Source: Sinorhizobium meliloti 4H41 (lineage in GTDB: Bacteria; Pseudomonadota; Alphaproteobacteria; Rhizobiales; Rhizobiaceae). Taken from it: a stretch of 64,000 nt of DNA. The DNA is taken from positions 186,001-250,000 of the forward strand of contig NZ_AQWP01000004.1 of NCBI RefSeq assembly GCF_000375585.1, written 5' to 3'. The notes below the pieces were generated by a model. It made no database searches. It saw nothing but the letters and a program-made list of their open reading frames with translations, and had not been told where the DNA came from. Positions 55,220 through 64,000 of the stretch are shown here, in pieces; position 1 is the first letter of the stretch; every line of letters starts with the position of its first letter. The translations under genes and the position numbers were made by a program.

Positions 55220-56046
55220 GGGGTGCGCGTCCTCATATGCGGGTCGAGACTGTCGCGCAGGCCATCGCCGAGAAGGTTGAAGCCGAGCACCGAGAGGAAG
55301 ATGGCAAGACCGGGGAAGATGGCCACCCAGGGCGCGAGCTGGATGAGCTGGCGCGCATCCGTCAGCATCGAGCCCCAGCTCGGGAACGGCGGCTGGATGC
55401 CGAGGCCCAGAAAGGAGAGCGCGGCTTCCGAAAGCACCGCCGAGCCCATGCCGAGCGTCGCCATGACGAGGATCGGTCCCATCATGTTGGGCAGGATCTG
55501 CGTGAACATGATGCGCAGGTCTCCGTAGCCGAGCGTCTGCGCCGCCTGCACATAGCCCAGCGACTTCAGGGAAAGTGTGGAAGAGCGGGCGATGCGGCAG
55601 GTCCAGCTCCAGTTGGTGAGACCGAGCGCGATGAGCAGCGACGGCAGGCCGGGACCCAGCACCGCCATCACCGCCAGCGCGAAGATCAGCGAGGGAATGG
55701 CGAGCATGACGTTCGTGAAGCCATTCACCAGATCGTCCCACCAGCCGCCCCAGTAACCGGCGGTCATGCCGAGCGTGACGCCGATGATCGAGTTGATCAC
55801 CTGCGAGATGATGCCGACCGTCAGCGAGATCTGCGCGCCGTAGAGGATGCGGGTGTAGACGTCCCGCCCCTGCCCGTCCGTGCCGAACCAGAAGGTGGCG
55901 TCCGGCGGCAGTTCGGAGTTCATCAGGTCCGCGTCGAGCACGGGGTCGAAGGGCGCAATCCACGGGGCGAGGATGCCGGCGAGGATCACCAGCGTCGTCA
56001 GTCCGGCACCGAGCCAGAAGTTGAAGCCGAGGCGCATTCCCGTCAC
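55216..56046 (-). CDS. Oligopeptide ABC transporter, permease 2 (DppC type)
   Basis: A 276-residue BPD_transp_1 permease with about six helices. Typical parts are FWFGTDGQGRDVYTRILYGAQISL near the start and the EAA loop AAQTLGYGDLRIMFTQILPNMMGPIL. Overlaps both neighbours by four bases (ATGA). Confidence 0.9.
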
Positions 56047-56978
56047 TCCTGCTTGATGCGCGGATCGATCGCGGCATAGATCAGATCGACGGCCGTGTTG
56101 ATGACCAGGAACCAGAGCACGATGACGAGGATCGTGCCCTGCACCACGGGAATGTCGCGGCTCGCCACGCTATCGACCAGAAGCGAACCGATGCCGGGCC
56201 AGGCGAAGAGCTTCTCGATCACGACAGCCTGGCCGATCAGCGAGCCGAATTGCAGGCCGACGGTCGTGACGATCAGCACCAGCGCGTTGCGCGCCACATG
56301 CCAGCGCACCACCTTGGCCTCGCTCATGCCCTTGGAATGGGCGGTGCGGATGAAGTCGGCGTTGAGGACATCGAGGACGCCGGCCCGCGTGGTGCGCGCG
56401 AGAAGTGCAAGGGGCGTGACCCCGAGCGTGACGGCGGGCAGGATCAGGTTCCGGAAGGACCCGTCGCCGTAACCGAAGCTCGGCAACCAGTTCAGCTGCA
56501 GAGCGAAGAGATACATCATCAGGAGACCCAGCCAGAACTGCGGCATGGAGAGGCCGGACACCGCCCCGATCATGGTCACGGTATCGAGCACCGAGCCGGG
56601 CCTCAGCGCAGCAATGAAGCCGAGCGGCACACTGACGACGAGGGCGAAGATCATGGCGGCGAGCGCCAGTTGCAGCGAGGCCCACATACGGTCGTTGATG
56701 AGGTCGATCACCGGCTGACGGGTGCGGAAACTGGTGCCGAGATCGAATTGCGCAAGGTCCGTGACATAGGTCACGAAGCGCTCCATCAACGGCTTGTTCA
56801 GCCCGAATTCCTCGTTGAGGCGGGCGATCATCTGCGGGTCGGCGGCGCGCCTGCCATCGGCGAAGAGGCTTGCGGCGAAGGTCCCTGGCACGACGCTGAA
56901 GATGACGAAGATGAGCAACGCCACCACCACAACCGTGGGTATGATCTGCAGGACGCGGCGCAGGGTAAAACGAAGCAT
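56043..56978 (-). CDS. Oligopeptide ABC transporter, permease 1 (DppB type)
   Basis: A 311-residue permease with about six helices: N-terminus MLRFTLRRVLQIIPTVVVVALLIFVIFSV, the LNEEFGLNKPLMERFVTYV periplasmic segment typical of DppB, and the EAA loop RTAHSKGMSEAKVVRWHVARNALV. Start at 56978 follows GGGACCGCT; a 13-residue longer frame is less likely. Its stop overlaps the next permease. Confidence 0.9.
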   Translation of the reverse strand: MLRFTLRRVLQIIPTVVVVALLIFVIFSVVPGTFAASLFADGRRAADPQMIARLNEEFGLNKPLMERFVTYVTDLAQFDLGTSFRTRQPVIDLINDRMWASLQLALAAMIFALVVSVPLGFIAALRPGSVLDTVTMIGAVSGLSMPQFWLGLLMMYLFALQLNWLPSFGYGDGSFRNLILPAVTLGVTPLALLARTTRAGVLDVLNADFIRTAHSKGMSEAKVVRWHVARNALVLIVTTVGLQFGSLIGQAVVIEKLFAWPGIGSLLVDSVASRDIPVVQGTILVIVLWFLVINTAVDLIYAAIDPRIKQE

Positions 56979-57060
56979 GAGCGGTCCCGTTCTGGCCGCC
57001 CGTACGGGCGGCGACAATCGATAAGGGGGCAGCCGCAGCTACCCCCTCCCCCTCAAGGTC

Positions 57061-58653
57061 TTATTGGCGCGATGACGGCGCCGTCTCGTCGATCCAGATT
57101 TCGTCGTAGGGCTGGATCGCCAGTTCCGTGGCGTTCGGAACGAGGCCGTGGATCCACGGCTGGTAGGCCATCACCGCCTTGTTGTAGTTGAAGAACCAGA
57201 CCGGAGCGTCGTCCTGCACGATGTTGTTGGCCTGGCGCAGGAGGTCGTTCTGCTTGGCCGGGTCGCGTTCCTGCTGTGCCGCCTCGTAGAGCTTGTCGAA
57301 TTCCGGGCTTGCATAGCTGGTGTAGTTGCAGGCCGATTGCGCCGTCTTCGAATAGTAGCAACGCAGTGCGTTCAGCGGGTCGGGGCCGGAAAGGTTCGAC
57401 CAGATGAAGGCCTGGAAGTTGTTGGTCGTCACCGCCTCGCCAAGCGTGGAGCTTTCGACCGGCTTCGGCTTCACGGTGATGCCGACCTTCTTCAGCATCG
57501 GCAGGATGGCTTCGACGATCGGCACGCCCCAGCTTTCGTTCGGGCTCGCCGTCACCTCGAATTCGAAGCCGTCGGCATAGCCGGCCTCGGCGAGCAGCGC
57601 CTTTGCCTTCTCCGGATCATAGGCGTAGGGCGCCTTGTCCTTGTCGAAGGCGGGTGAGGAAATCGGCAGCCAGCCGGAGGCCGGGTAGGCCTTGTTCTTG
57701 ACGAGGCGTTCGATGATCAGCGGCGCATTGATGGCATGGTTGATCGCCTGGCGCACCCGCTTGTCCTTGAATGGCTCGAAGGCGGGGTTGAAGCCGATGT
57801 TGCGGGTATACACCTCGGCGACTTCCAGAAGGTGATCCTTCAGCCCCTCCTCGCCCTGATAGGCCTGGTACTGGGTGGGGCCGAGGATCGACACGTCGAT
57901 TTCCTTGTTGCGGAAAGCGACGTCGCGCGCGGCGTCCTCGGCCATCAGCACGATGTTGATGCGGTCCAGATAGGGCCTGCCCTCCTCGTAGTACTTGTCG
58001 AATTTTTCCACGACGACCTGCGAACCGGGCACGTGCTCCTTGAAGACGAAGGCGCCGAGGCCGACCGGATTCTTGCCGAAGGTCGATTCGTCCTCAACAT
58101 TCGAGGGATAGATGACCGTCGTGTTCTGCATCAGCGGGAAGCCCGGATTGATCGTCCCGGTATAGGTGATCTCCAGCGTATGGTCATCGATCTTCTTCAG
58201 ACCCGAAATCTCGTCGGCCTTGCCGGCGATATAGTCCTCGGCGCCCTTGATGACGGCGATGAAGCTTGCGCCGGGGAAGGCGTTTTCCGGGTTGGCGATG
58301 CGCTTGTAGCTGTAGATGATGTCGTCGGCCGTCAGGGGCTTGCCGTTGTGGAACACGGCGTTTTTACGCAGGTGGTAGGTGTGGACCCTGCCGTCGTCGG
58401 AAACCTCCTCCGAGGACGCCAGTTCCAGGACGGGCTTGTTCTGGTTCGAATCCCAGCTGTAGAGCGCACGGTGGATGGCCTGCGTGATGAATTCTTCCTG
58501 CGTGTTGGGGCTCGACTGCACGTCAAGCGTGGCGAAGCTCGAGCCGTAGGGCGCGGTGAAGACGAGCGTACCGCCATGGCGCTCGCCCGCGGCAAGCGCC
58601 CCGGCAGCCACGCCGAGGCTGAGCATTGCGGCCAGTGTCAATCTCTTCAGCAT
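57061..58653 (-). CDS. Oligopeptide ABC transporter, periplasmic binding protein (SBP_bac_5)
   Basis: A 530-residue DppA/OppA-class protein with a signal peptide (MLKRLTLAAMLSLGVAAGALA). The fold landmarks are YHLRKNAVFHNGKPLTADDIIYSYKR and NIGFNPAFEPFKDKRVRQAINHAINAPLI. It is first of the five transporter genes; an 82-bp gap to the permease allows differential expression. Ligand probably a peptide or related amide, given the DmpA-type peptidase and amidohydrolase nearby. Confidence 0.92.
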   Translation of the reverse strand: MLKRLTLAAMLSLGVAAGALAAGERHGGTLVFTAPYGSSFATLDVQSSPNTQEEFITQAIHRALYSWDSNQNKPVLELASSEEVSDDGRVHTYHLRKNAVFHNGKPLTADDIIYSYKRIANPENAFPGASFIAVIKGAEDYIAGKADEISGLKKIDDHTLEITYTGTINPGFPLMQNTTVIYPSNVEDESTFGKNPVGLGAFVFKEHVPGSQVVVEKFDKYYEEGRPYLDRINIVLMAEDAARDVAFRNKEIDVSILGPTQYQAYQGEEGLKDHLLEVAEVYTRNIGFNPAFEPFKDKRVRQAINHAINAPLIIERLVKNKAYPASGWLPISSPAFDKDKAPYAYDPEKAKALLAEAGYADGFEFEVTASPNESWGVPIVEAILPMLKKVGITVKPKPVESSTLGEAVTTNNFQAFIWSNLSGPDPLNALRCYYSKTAQSACNYTSYASPEFDKLYEAAQQERDPAKQNDLLRQANNIVQDDAPVWFFNYNKAVMAYQPWIHGLVPNATELAIQPYDEIWIDETAPSSRQ

Positions 58654-58709
58654 TTCGTTCTCCCTCTCGTGCCGTTCTCGGCATCGTTTCGGTTCAGTCC
58701 GGCTGGCCG

Positions 58710-60335
58710 TCAGCGCGCATCATGCACGACGCGGCCCGCAAGCAGGGTCAGCACGCAGCTTGTGTCCGAAAGGATAGTTTCGGGCGCGGCGGCCAGAAGG
58801 TCGTTGTCGAAGACGGCGATGTCTGCCCACTGACCGCGCACGAGCCGCCCTTTCACCCCCTCGGCTTTCTGCGAATAGGCGCCGTATTCGGTGTAGGCCT
58901 GCAATGCCTCCTCGCGGCTCAGCCGTTCGGATGCCTCCAACACCGTGCCCCTGCCCGTCTGGCGGGTGAGCATCGCGTGCAGGTTCGGGAACGGATCCGG
59001 CGAGCAGACCGGCGAATCCGAGCCGGTCGACGGTTTCAGGCCCATGCGCATCCAGGTGCCGATCGGGTAGGATGACCGGCCGCGCTCCTCCCCGAGCACG
59101 GATATGTAGCTGTCGCCGAAATCGTGGATGAAGGCCATCTGCGGCGCAGGGAGAATACCGGCTGCCTTCATGCGTGCATTCTGATCCGGTGTGGAAAAGC
59201 CGCAATGCTCGACGCGATGGCGGCGATCGGGATCGGGATTTGCGGCAAGCGCCTTCTCGTATGCCGTGATGAGCTGCTCGATCGCGCCGTCGCCGATGGC
59301 GTGGCAGACCATCTGATAGCCGCGGTCGTGGCACGCCTTGACGACCGCCTCGACCTCCGCATCCGGCAGCATCTGCACGCCGATATTGTCCGGCTCGCCC
59401 CTGTAGGGCCTCGTCATCCAGGCGGTGCGCCCTCCAGCCGAGCCGTCGAGGAAGACCTTGACGCCGCCGACGCGCAGCATGTCGTCACCGACGCCGGAAA
59501 GAAGGCCCGCGCGCCAGCAATCGTCGACGATAGAAACGCCGGGATCGCCGAGCAGGGTCAACCAGACGCGCACCGGCAGCCGGCCGGAAAGCTTGGCCAT
59601 CTCATAGGCTTGGATTTCGGCAAAACCGGAGACCTGCCCCACGGCCGCATCCATGCAGCTGGTGATGCCGAATGAGAGCAGATATCGCCCTGCCCGCTCG
59701 ATTCCGTCGATCAGGTCTTCGGTCGTTGCCGTCGGCATGGCGGCCCTGACGAGGCTCTGGGCGTTTTCCGCCAGGAAGCCGTTCAGCCGGCCCTCCGTGA
59801 GGCCGATTACGCCGCCTTCCGGCACGGCCGTCGCCTCGGTGATGCCGGCAAGCTCCAGAGCGCGGGAGTTGGCGACTGAGACATGGCCGCAGGCCCGTGT
59901 CAGCAGGACCGGGTGATCGGGGGCCACGCGATCGAGATCGTCGCGCGTCGGGTGCCGCCCGGTGTCGAGCTTGACCTGGTCATAGCCGCGGGCGCGGACC
60001 CAGCCGCCCTTCGGCGTCGTGGCTGCGCGGTCGGAAATCCGGCCCAGCAGGGCGGCAAGCGTCGGCGCGCTGGCGGGCGTCGCGTCGACCCAGCCCATGG
60101 CCATGCCGGTTGCGATGAGATGCAGGTGGTTGTCGATGAGGCCGGGGGTGGCGAAGCGGCCTTCGAGATCGATGACTTCGGTGTGCGGCCCCTTCAGGCC
60201 CGAAATGTCCGCATCGCTGCCGGTTGCGAGAACCTTGCCTTGCCACACGGCGAGAGCCTCGCTGATGCCCTCCTCCCGGCCGCGCCAGATCCGGCCATTG
60301 ATGAGGATAAGATCGGCTTCTATTCCGAGCGCCAT
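58710..60335 (-). CDS. YtcJ-like metal-dependent amidohydrolase
   Basis: A 541-residue amidohydrolase_3 protein. After a small beta domain comes GLIDNHLHL (metal-binding HxH), the GGVKVFLDGSAGGRTAWM segment (carboxylated-Lys region), CHAIGDGAIEQL and HRVEHCGF with further His ligands, and GSDSPV with the catalytic Asp. GGGGGAGTTGCGA precedes the ATG at 60335. It lies upstream of, and in line with, the transporter genes (56-bp gap), so it probably deacylates or hydrolyses the imported compound. YtcJ-type substrates are poorly known. Confidence 0.88.
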   Translation of the reverse strand: MALGIEADLILINGRIWRGREEGISEALAVWQGKVLATGSDADISGLKGPHTEVIDLEGRFATPGLIDNHLHLIATGMAMGWVDATPASAPTLAALLGRISDRAATTPKGGWVRARGYDQVKLDTGRHPTRDDLDRVAPDHPVLLTRACGHVSVANSRALELAGITEATAVPEGGVIGLTEGRLNGFLAENAQSLVRAAMPTATTEDLIDGIERAGRYLLSFGITSCMDAAVGQVSGFAEIQAYEMAKLSGRLPVRVWLTLLGDPGVSIVDDCWRAGLLSGVGDDMLRVGGVKVFLDGSAGGRTAWMTRPYRGEPDNIGVQMLPDAEVEAVVKACHDRGYQMVCHAIGDGAIEQLITAYEKALAANPDPDRRHRVEHCGFSTPDQNARMKAAGILPAPQMAFIHDFGDSYISVLGEERGRSSYPIGTWMRMGLKPSTGSDSPVCSPDPFPNLHAMLTRQTGRGTVLEASERLSREEALQAYTEYGAYSQKAEGVKGRLVRGQWADIAVFDNDLLAAAPETILSDTSCVLTLLAGRVVHDAR

Positions 60336-60445
60336 TCGCAACTCCCCCTGTCGGTCCCGGACGAGCCGGCACCTATTTCCTCCAGACGCAACGTGGAAGG
60401 TTGCAGTTGGCTTGGCCAATTCGCTTTTGGCAACAACCCATGCAG

Positions 60446-60467
60446 AATCGACATACCTATTTCGATT
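60446..60467. promoter_or_regulatory. LysR-type dyad between amidohydrolase and regulator genes
   Basis: AATCGA-catacctatt-TCGATT, a 6-bp inverted repeat with a 10-bp spacer, sits in the 180-bp divergent region, 48 bases before the regulator's ATG. It fits the expected LTTR binding pattern. Confidence 0.5.
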
Positions 60468-60515
60468 GAATGACTTATGATCGGCCGCAGCACGCGTGCA
60501 GCAAAGGAAGCGGAT

Positions 60516-61457
60516 ATGGAGATCAAGTGGCTGGAGGATTTCGTGACGCTTGCCGACACGTCCAGCTTCTCGCGCGCGGCCGAGCTGCGCAACGTGACGC
60601 AGCCCGCCTTCAGCCGCCGGATCAAGCAGTTGGAGAGCTGGCTGGGCGCGACGCTCATCAGCCGCGCGACCATGCCGGCCGAACTCACGCCCGCGGGGCG
60701 CAATTTCCTGCCCGTGGCACAGGAAGCGATCCGCACCTTCTACGCGGCGCGCGAAGTGCTGCGTCTCCCGCACGAGCCGGGCCTCATCCGCTTTGCCGCG
60801 CTGCATACGCTGACGGTCACCTTCTTTCCGCGCTGGCTGAAGACGCTGGAAGCGGCGGGTGGATCATTCAGCACCTCGCTCATTCCGGACCGCGGCGGAA
60901 TCGAAGCGAACCTCGACGCACTCGTCGGAGATGAGGCGGATTTCTTCCTGACCTATGCGCATCCGGAAGTGCCGTTTCATCTCGATAGCGGGCAGTTTTC
61001 CGCGCTGACCGTCGCCCATGACCGGCTGATCCCGCTGGTCGCGGCGGAGATCGTGCTGTCCGGCGATGCGCAGCCGGGACTGAACCTCCTCGACCGCGCC
61101 ATCGCGCAGCCACGGCTAGCCATCCCCTATCTCAGCTACGGCTTCAATTCCTTCTTCGGGGTCGCCCTGTCGCGCCTGCTGCTGCGCCGCCCGCCTTTCC
61201 GGCGCCGTACGACGCACGAAAACACGATCAGCGCCGGCCTGATGAACATGGCGGTGACGGGCGCGGGCGTATGCTGGCTGCCGGAGAGCCTGGCCCGCGA
61301 GGAAATCGATGCGCGCCGCCTCGTGCCTGCCTCTGCCGACGAGGGTTGGAACCTCGACCTCGAGATCCGCCTTTACCGCCACGCAGCGAGCCGCAACCGC
61401 AAGGTCGAGGAACTATGGGCGACGGCGCAGAGACTCCTGGAACCCGCACCGGCCTGA
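60516..61457 (+). CDS. LysR-family regulator (HypT-like)
   Basis: A 313-residue LTTR: MEIKWLEDFVTLADTSSFSRAAELRNVTQPAFSRRIKQLE, then RATMPAELTPAGRNFLPVAQEAI and an effector domain. The N-terminus resembles the HypT/YjiE subgroup. AAAGGAAGCGGAT precedes the ATG at 60516. It is divergent from the amidohydrolase-transporter operon and convergent with the peptidase gene, so it likely controls this peptide locus. Confidence 0.88.
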   Translation: MEIKWLEDFVTLADTSSFSRAAELRNVTQPAFSRRIKQLESWLGATLISRATMPAELTPAGRNFLPVAQEAIRTFYAAREVLRLPHEPGLIRFAALHTLTVTFFPRWLKTLEAAGGSFSTSLIPDRGGIEANLDALVGDEADFFLTYAHPEVPFHLDSGQFSALTVAHDRLIPLVAAEIVLSGDAQPGLNLLDRAIAQPRLAIPYLSYGFNSFFGVALSRLLLRRPPFRRRTTHENTISAGLMNMAVTGAGVCWLPESLAREEIDARRLVPASADEGWNLDLEIRLYRHAASRNRKVEELWATAQRLLEPAPA

Positions 61458-61474
61458 TCAGACCTTAGCGAAGA

Positions 61475-62512
61475 TCATGGGGACGGGTTCTCCTTCAGCC
61501 AGTCGGCAAGGCAGGGATAGATGCGGCCGTTGCGCGCCGGCATGGCGGAGGCCATGCAGAGCGCGTTCAGGACCGCCTCCTGCGTCGTCTCGGCGGCGGC
61601 GCGGAAGGCGATGTCGATGTGGCCGTCGGCGAGCCGCACCTGCGTGGCGAACGGCGCGGCGGGTTCATGGTCCACCGGGTCGGCGGTGGTGAAACAGAGG
61701 GCGACATCGCCGCTGCCATGGCCCCAGAAGGCACCGAGCCGGGCGATGCCCGCGCCGGCACGCCGCGCGACCCGCTGCAATTGGCGATCCGCCAAGGGAA
61801 GATCGGTCGCCATGACGACGATGACGGAGCCGCGCTCGGGATCGGCCGGCGCTCGCGGATCGGGCCGGCGCCCGTCCGGCAGGACGAGGTCTCCCGCCGC
61901 GCCGAAATTGGCAAGGACCAGCGTGCCGAGCGTGAAGTCGCGCTTGCCGATCCGCATGCGCCGCGAGGCCGTGCCGATGCCGGCCTTGAATCCGAAGGCG
62001 GTCATCCCGGAGCCGGCGCCGACCGCACCCTGCTCCACCGGCCCCGTGCGCGCGGCGTCCAGCGCCGCCTCCGCGTCGGCGGGCCTTACGGCCAGCGCCT
62101 GAATGTCGCTGATGCTGCCGTCATTGCACTCGCAGACCAGCGCATTGACCGTCGAGGTCTTTCGCCCGATCTCCGGATTGGCGGCGATGGCGCGGCGGAC
62201 CAGCGCTTCGGTGCAGGCGGCAACGCCGAAGGTGTTGGTGAGCAGGATCGGCGTCTCGATCGTGCCGAGTTCGGCCACCTGCATCAGCCCCGCCGATTTG
62301 CCGAAGCCGTTGATGACCTCCACCGCCGCCCGCAGCTTCACGCGGAAGACATCGCCTGCATGCGGGAGGATCGCCGTGACCCCGGTGAAGAGGCCCTCGC
62401 CGCGCAGCGACCGGTGGCCAACCGAAACGCCCGCGACGTCGGTAATGGCATTGCCCGGCCCCGGTTCCAGCCTGCCCTGCGGGATCAGCCCCAGTTCGCG
62501 TGCGGTCTTCAT
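61475..62512 (-). CDS. P1-family (DmpA/BapA-type) aminopeptidase
   Basis: A 345-residue self-processing N-terminal-nucleophile peptidase. The core GAVGAGSGMTAFGFKAGIGTASRR is typical, and the expected autocleavage is Gly228-Ser229 (PERG/SVIVVMATDLPL), giving a beta-subunit starting with the Ser nucleophile. DmpA releases N-terminal D- or L-residues from amides and peptides, and BapA cleaves beta-peptides. GAGAGGGGCGAT precedes the ATG at 62512. Its place beside a peptide importer and a D-amino-acid-transaminase-like gene suggests use of D- or unusual peptides. Confidence 0.9.
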   Translation of the reverse strand: MKTARELGLIPQGRLEPGPGNAITDVAGVSVGHRSLRGEGLFTGVTAILPHAGDVFRVKLRAAVEVINGFGKSAGLMQVAELGTIETPILLTNTFGVAACTEALVRRAIAANPEIGRKTSTVNALVCECNDGSISDIQALAVRPADAEAALDAARTGPVEQGAVGAGSGMTAFGFKAGIGTASRRMRIGKRDFTLGTLVLANFGAAGDLVLPDGRRPDPRAPADPERGSVIVVMATDLPLADRQLQRVARRAGAGIARLGAFWGHGSGDVALCFTTADPVDHEPAAPFATQVRLADGHIDIAFRAAAETTQEAVLNALCMASAMPARNGRIYPCLADWLKENPSP

Positions 62513-62564
62513 ATCGCCCCTCTCTGCATCACGTTTCTGTGTTTCAGCGAACCAGCCAACGGAT

Positions 62565-62631
62565 CTAGAGCATTTGATCCAACGCACTTCCGGACGGAAA
62601 ACCGTTACACACTTTTCCTGGAAGTGCTTTA
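62565..62631 (+). repeat. RIME-like repeat, copy G (module 1 truncated)
   Basis: CTAGAGCATTT joins directly to GATCCAACGCACTTCC; the first palindrome is deleted while module 2 (GGACGGAAAACC...CTTTTCCTGGAAGTGCTTTA) is intact. The final TTA is the stop codon of the transaminase-like gene. Confidence 0.8.
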
Positions 62632-63478
62632 GACCGGAACGCCGGCCGCTTCCAGATAGAGGGCCTGGAGTTTTCGGGTCATCGGACCGGGCTTGCCGTT
62701 GCCGACGACCCGGTCGCCTATGCGCACGACGGGCATGACGAGGCTGGAGGCGGAGGTCTGGAACGCCTCGGCGGCGCCCTGCGCCTCGTGGGGCGCGAAG
62801 GGGCGCTCCTCGATCGCGAGACCCTCGGCGGCACAGAGCAGTGCGAGGGCACGCTGCGTGCAGCCCGGCAGCGTCGCGCGCGACGCCGCGCGGGTGAGAA
62901 TGCGTCCGTCACCGGTGATGACATGGGCCGTGGAGGATGCGCCCTCCGTCACCAGCCCGTTCTCCACCAGCCAGACGTCGTCGAAACCGCGGGCGCGCCG
63001 CCTGCTTCGCCATGACCTGACCGAGCAGCATGGCGGTCTTGATGTCGCGTCGGCTCCAGCGGGGGTCGTCGGCCAGATCGACCGATATGCCGTCCTGCTG
63101 AGCCTTCGTGCCGGTCAGCGTCTTCGCCTGCGTGAAGCCGACGAACCGCGGCACCAGCGCGTCGGAATAGAGAAAGTCGCGATCCGCCTCGCCGCGCGAG
63201 ACCTGCAGATAGACCGTGCCGTCCCGCAAGCCGTTGCGGGCGATCAATTCCGCCTGGACGCCGGCAATCTCCCTGCGCGAGAGGGCAAGCGGAATAGCGA
63301 GTTCCCTCAGCGAACGTTCCAGACGGCCAAGATGCAGATCGTTGTCGATCATCCGTCCGCCGATAACCGCCGTCACTTCGTAGACGGCGTCACCGAACAG
63401 GAAGCCGCGATCGAAAAGCCCGATGCGGGCCTGCTCCTCCGGCAGAAATTGACCGTGGACATAGACGATCCTGCCCAT
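62629..63478 (-). pseudogene. D-amino-acid transaminase-like (class IV aminotransferase), frameshifted
   Basis: From the ATG at 63478 (AAGGGGAACAC upstream) the protein reads MGRIVYVHGQFLPEEQARIGLFDRGFLFGDAVYEV, typical class IV, through RDIKTAMLLGQVMAKQAAR. In the GC run at about 62991-62999 two bases are missing relative to the expected A-R-G-F-D-D-V-W, and the rest (LVENGLVTEGASSTAHVITG, TSASSLVMPVVRIGD, NGKPGPMTRKLQALY) continues in another frame. The repaired gene would be 283 residues, the normal size. The PLP lysine (IKTAMLLGQ) is upstream of the lesion, but the cofactor-binding C-terminal half is lost. Sequence error in a GC run is a real alternative. Confidence 0.8.
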
Positions 63479-63734
63479 GTGTTCCCCTTGCTGCGCCTGC
63501 TGCCCTGCAGCGCCGCGCCTCTTTGGGACGCGCAAAGGCCGCTGCAGGATCTTCAACTTGCCGCATCTCTCCTTTCACCGTTCCGATGAACGGAGAGATG
63601 CAGTCGTCACGGAACATAGGAGCGACTGGCCGCGGCTGACCAATTCAATTCGCGCAGCATCCTATGCAAAATTTGCCTGAGATGATTTTCAGCCGGTTGG
63701 AGCGGTCTCCTGGTGCAGATCGCCCAGCGCCTCG

Positions 63735-64000
63735 TTACCGGCACTGCTTGCGCGGGCCGCCGCTGTAAGGCTGGTAACTGTTGTCTTCCGGGCGGTAGGA
63801 GCGGTAGCGGCTGAAGCAATAGGCAACGTGTTCCTGCGTCAGTCTGATTGCCTCGCCACTGTCGGCCCCATTGTCGGCCGAGTATTCCATCTGCGTCGAG
63901 GGGGCATCGGCCTCTTCCGCATCGATACCGCGCGTTACAGGCGAAATATCCTCCGACGGCCCCCACGACGCATCCATGTAGGGTGAGTTGCAGGTCCGCC
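63735..64000 (-). CDS. BA14K-family protein, C-terminal part (right-edge partial)
   Basis: The frame is open to the right edge; about 88 residues are visible. The end [30 protein letters not shown] matches the BA14K C-terminal motif (HVxWCxxRYRSYxPxDNxYQPYxGPRxxC). BA14K proteins are small exported, lectin-like immunoreactive proteins first known from Brucella. The N-terminus with the expected signal peptide lies outside the window. A 256-bp gap separates it from the transaminase gene. Confidence 0.8.
   Translation of the reverse strand, partial: RTCNSPYMDASWGPSEDISPVTRGIDAEEADAPSTQMEYSADNGADSGEAIRLTQEHVAYCFSRYRSYRPEDNSYQPYSGGPRKQCR

Overview
The window looks like a Sinorhizobium/Ensifer-type rhizobial replicon (Alphaproteobacteria, Hyphomicrobiales). 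The basis is high G+C, rhizobial gene types (a MatPQM-like malonate TRAP system, an HWE kinase with a FATGY response regulator, BA14K, DUF6481, several cold-shock genes) and at least seven copies of a roughly 100-bp mosaic palindromic repeat that matches the RIME elements of rhizobia. I see no rRNA, tRNA, CRISPR array, insertion sequence or replication origin. Chromosome versus megaplasmid cannot be decided from the sequence.

Layout. 0-1.1 kb: 3' end of an RHS-repeat gene. 1.3-8.9 kb: a GAF histidine kinase/NarL-type regulator pair divergent from a complete sugar-type ABC transporter operon that ends in an SMP-30 lactonase. 9-20 kb: mostly single genes (SDR oxidoreductase, DHA2 efflux pump, cold-shock protein, PhzF with a divergent LysR regulator, orphan PapD-like chaperone, a dead GYD-domain gene, MscS channel, polyphosphate kinase 2, membrane-anchored hydrolase, methyltransferase). 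19.8-22 kb: a small Tad/Cpa outpost (secretin plus two lipoproteins). 22.3-29 kb: the malonate operon (matR, then matPQM-matA-matB). 29.1-34 kb: a GreA-like factor and a cluster built around an ECF sigma/anti-sigma pair. 34-39.6 kb: VOC protein, CHASE4-GGDEF-EAL protein and an AI-2E-family permease with a long tail. 39.7-51.6 kb: a stress-flavoured region (general stress protein, desaturase, cold-shock protein, frameshifted groES with intact groEL, cytochrome c, CbpA/CbpM, HWE kinase with FATGY regulator). 51.9-53.2 kb: GFA-family protein and a FitAB/VapBC-type toxin-antitoxin pair. 53.3-63.5 kb: an oligopeptide ABC transporter with an amidohydrolase, a LysR regulator, a DmpA-type aminopeptidase and a frameshifted D-amino-acid-transaminase-like gene. 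The right edge cuts a BA14K gene.

The most interesting item is at 29.7-34.0 kb. Three genes in two orientations (a DUF6065-like protein at 29796, an exported Asn-Ser-Ser-Ser repeat protein at 30686 and a subtilisin-like protease at 32639) are each preceded by the same bipartite sequence, GGAATAGA-N12-CCGTT. An ECF sigma factor and its membrane anti-sigma factor lie between the last two. I read this as a self-contained extracytoplasmic regulon of unknown purpose. Related general-stress (EcfG/RpoE2-type, GGAAC-N16-CGTT) sites precede the HWE kinase (exact match) and the 39721/40069 pair (one mismatch).

A second theme is decay and small mobile repeats. All seven RIME copies have one end exactly on the stop codon of a neighbouring gene. 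Three genes (GYD protein, groES, D-amino-acid transaminase) carry frameshifts or stops that could be real pseudogenes or sequence errors.
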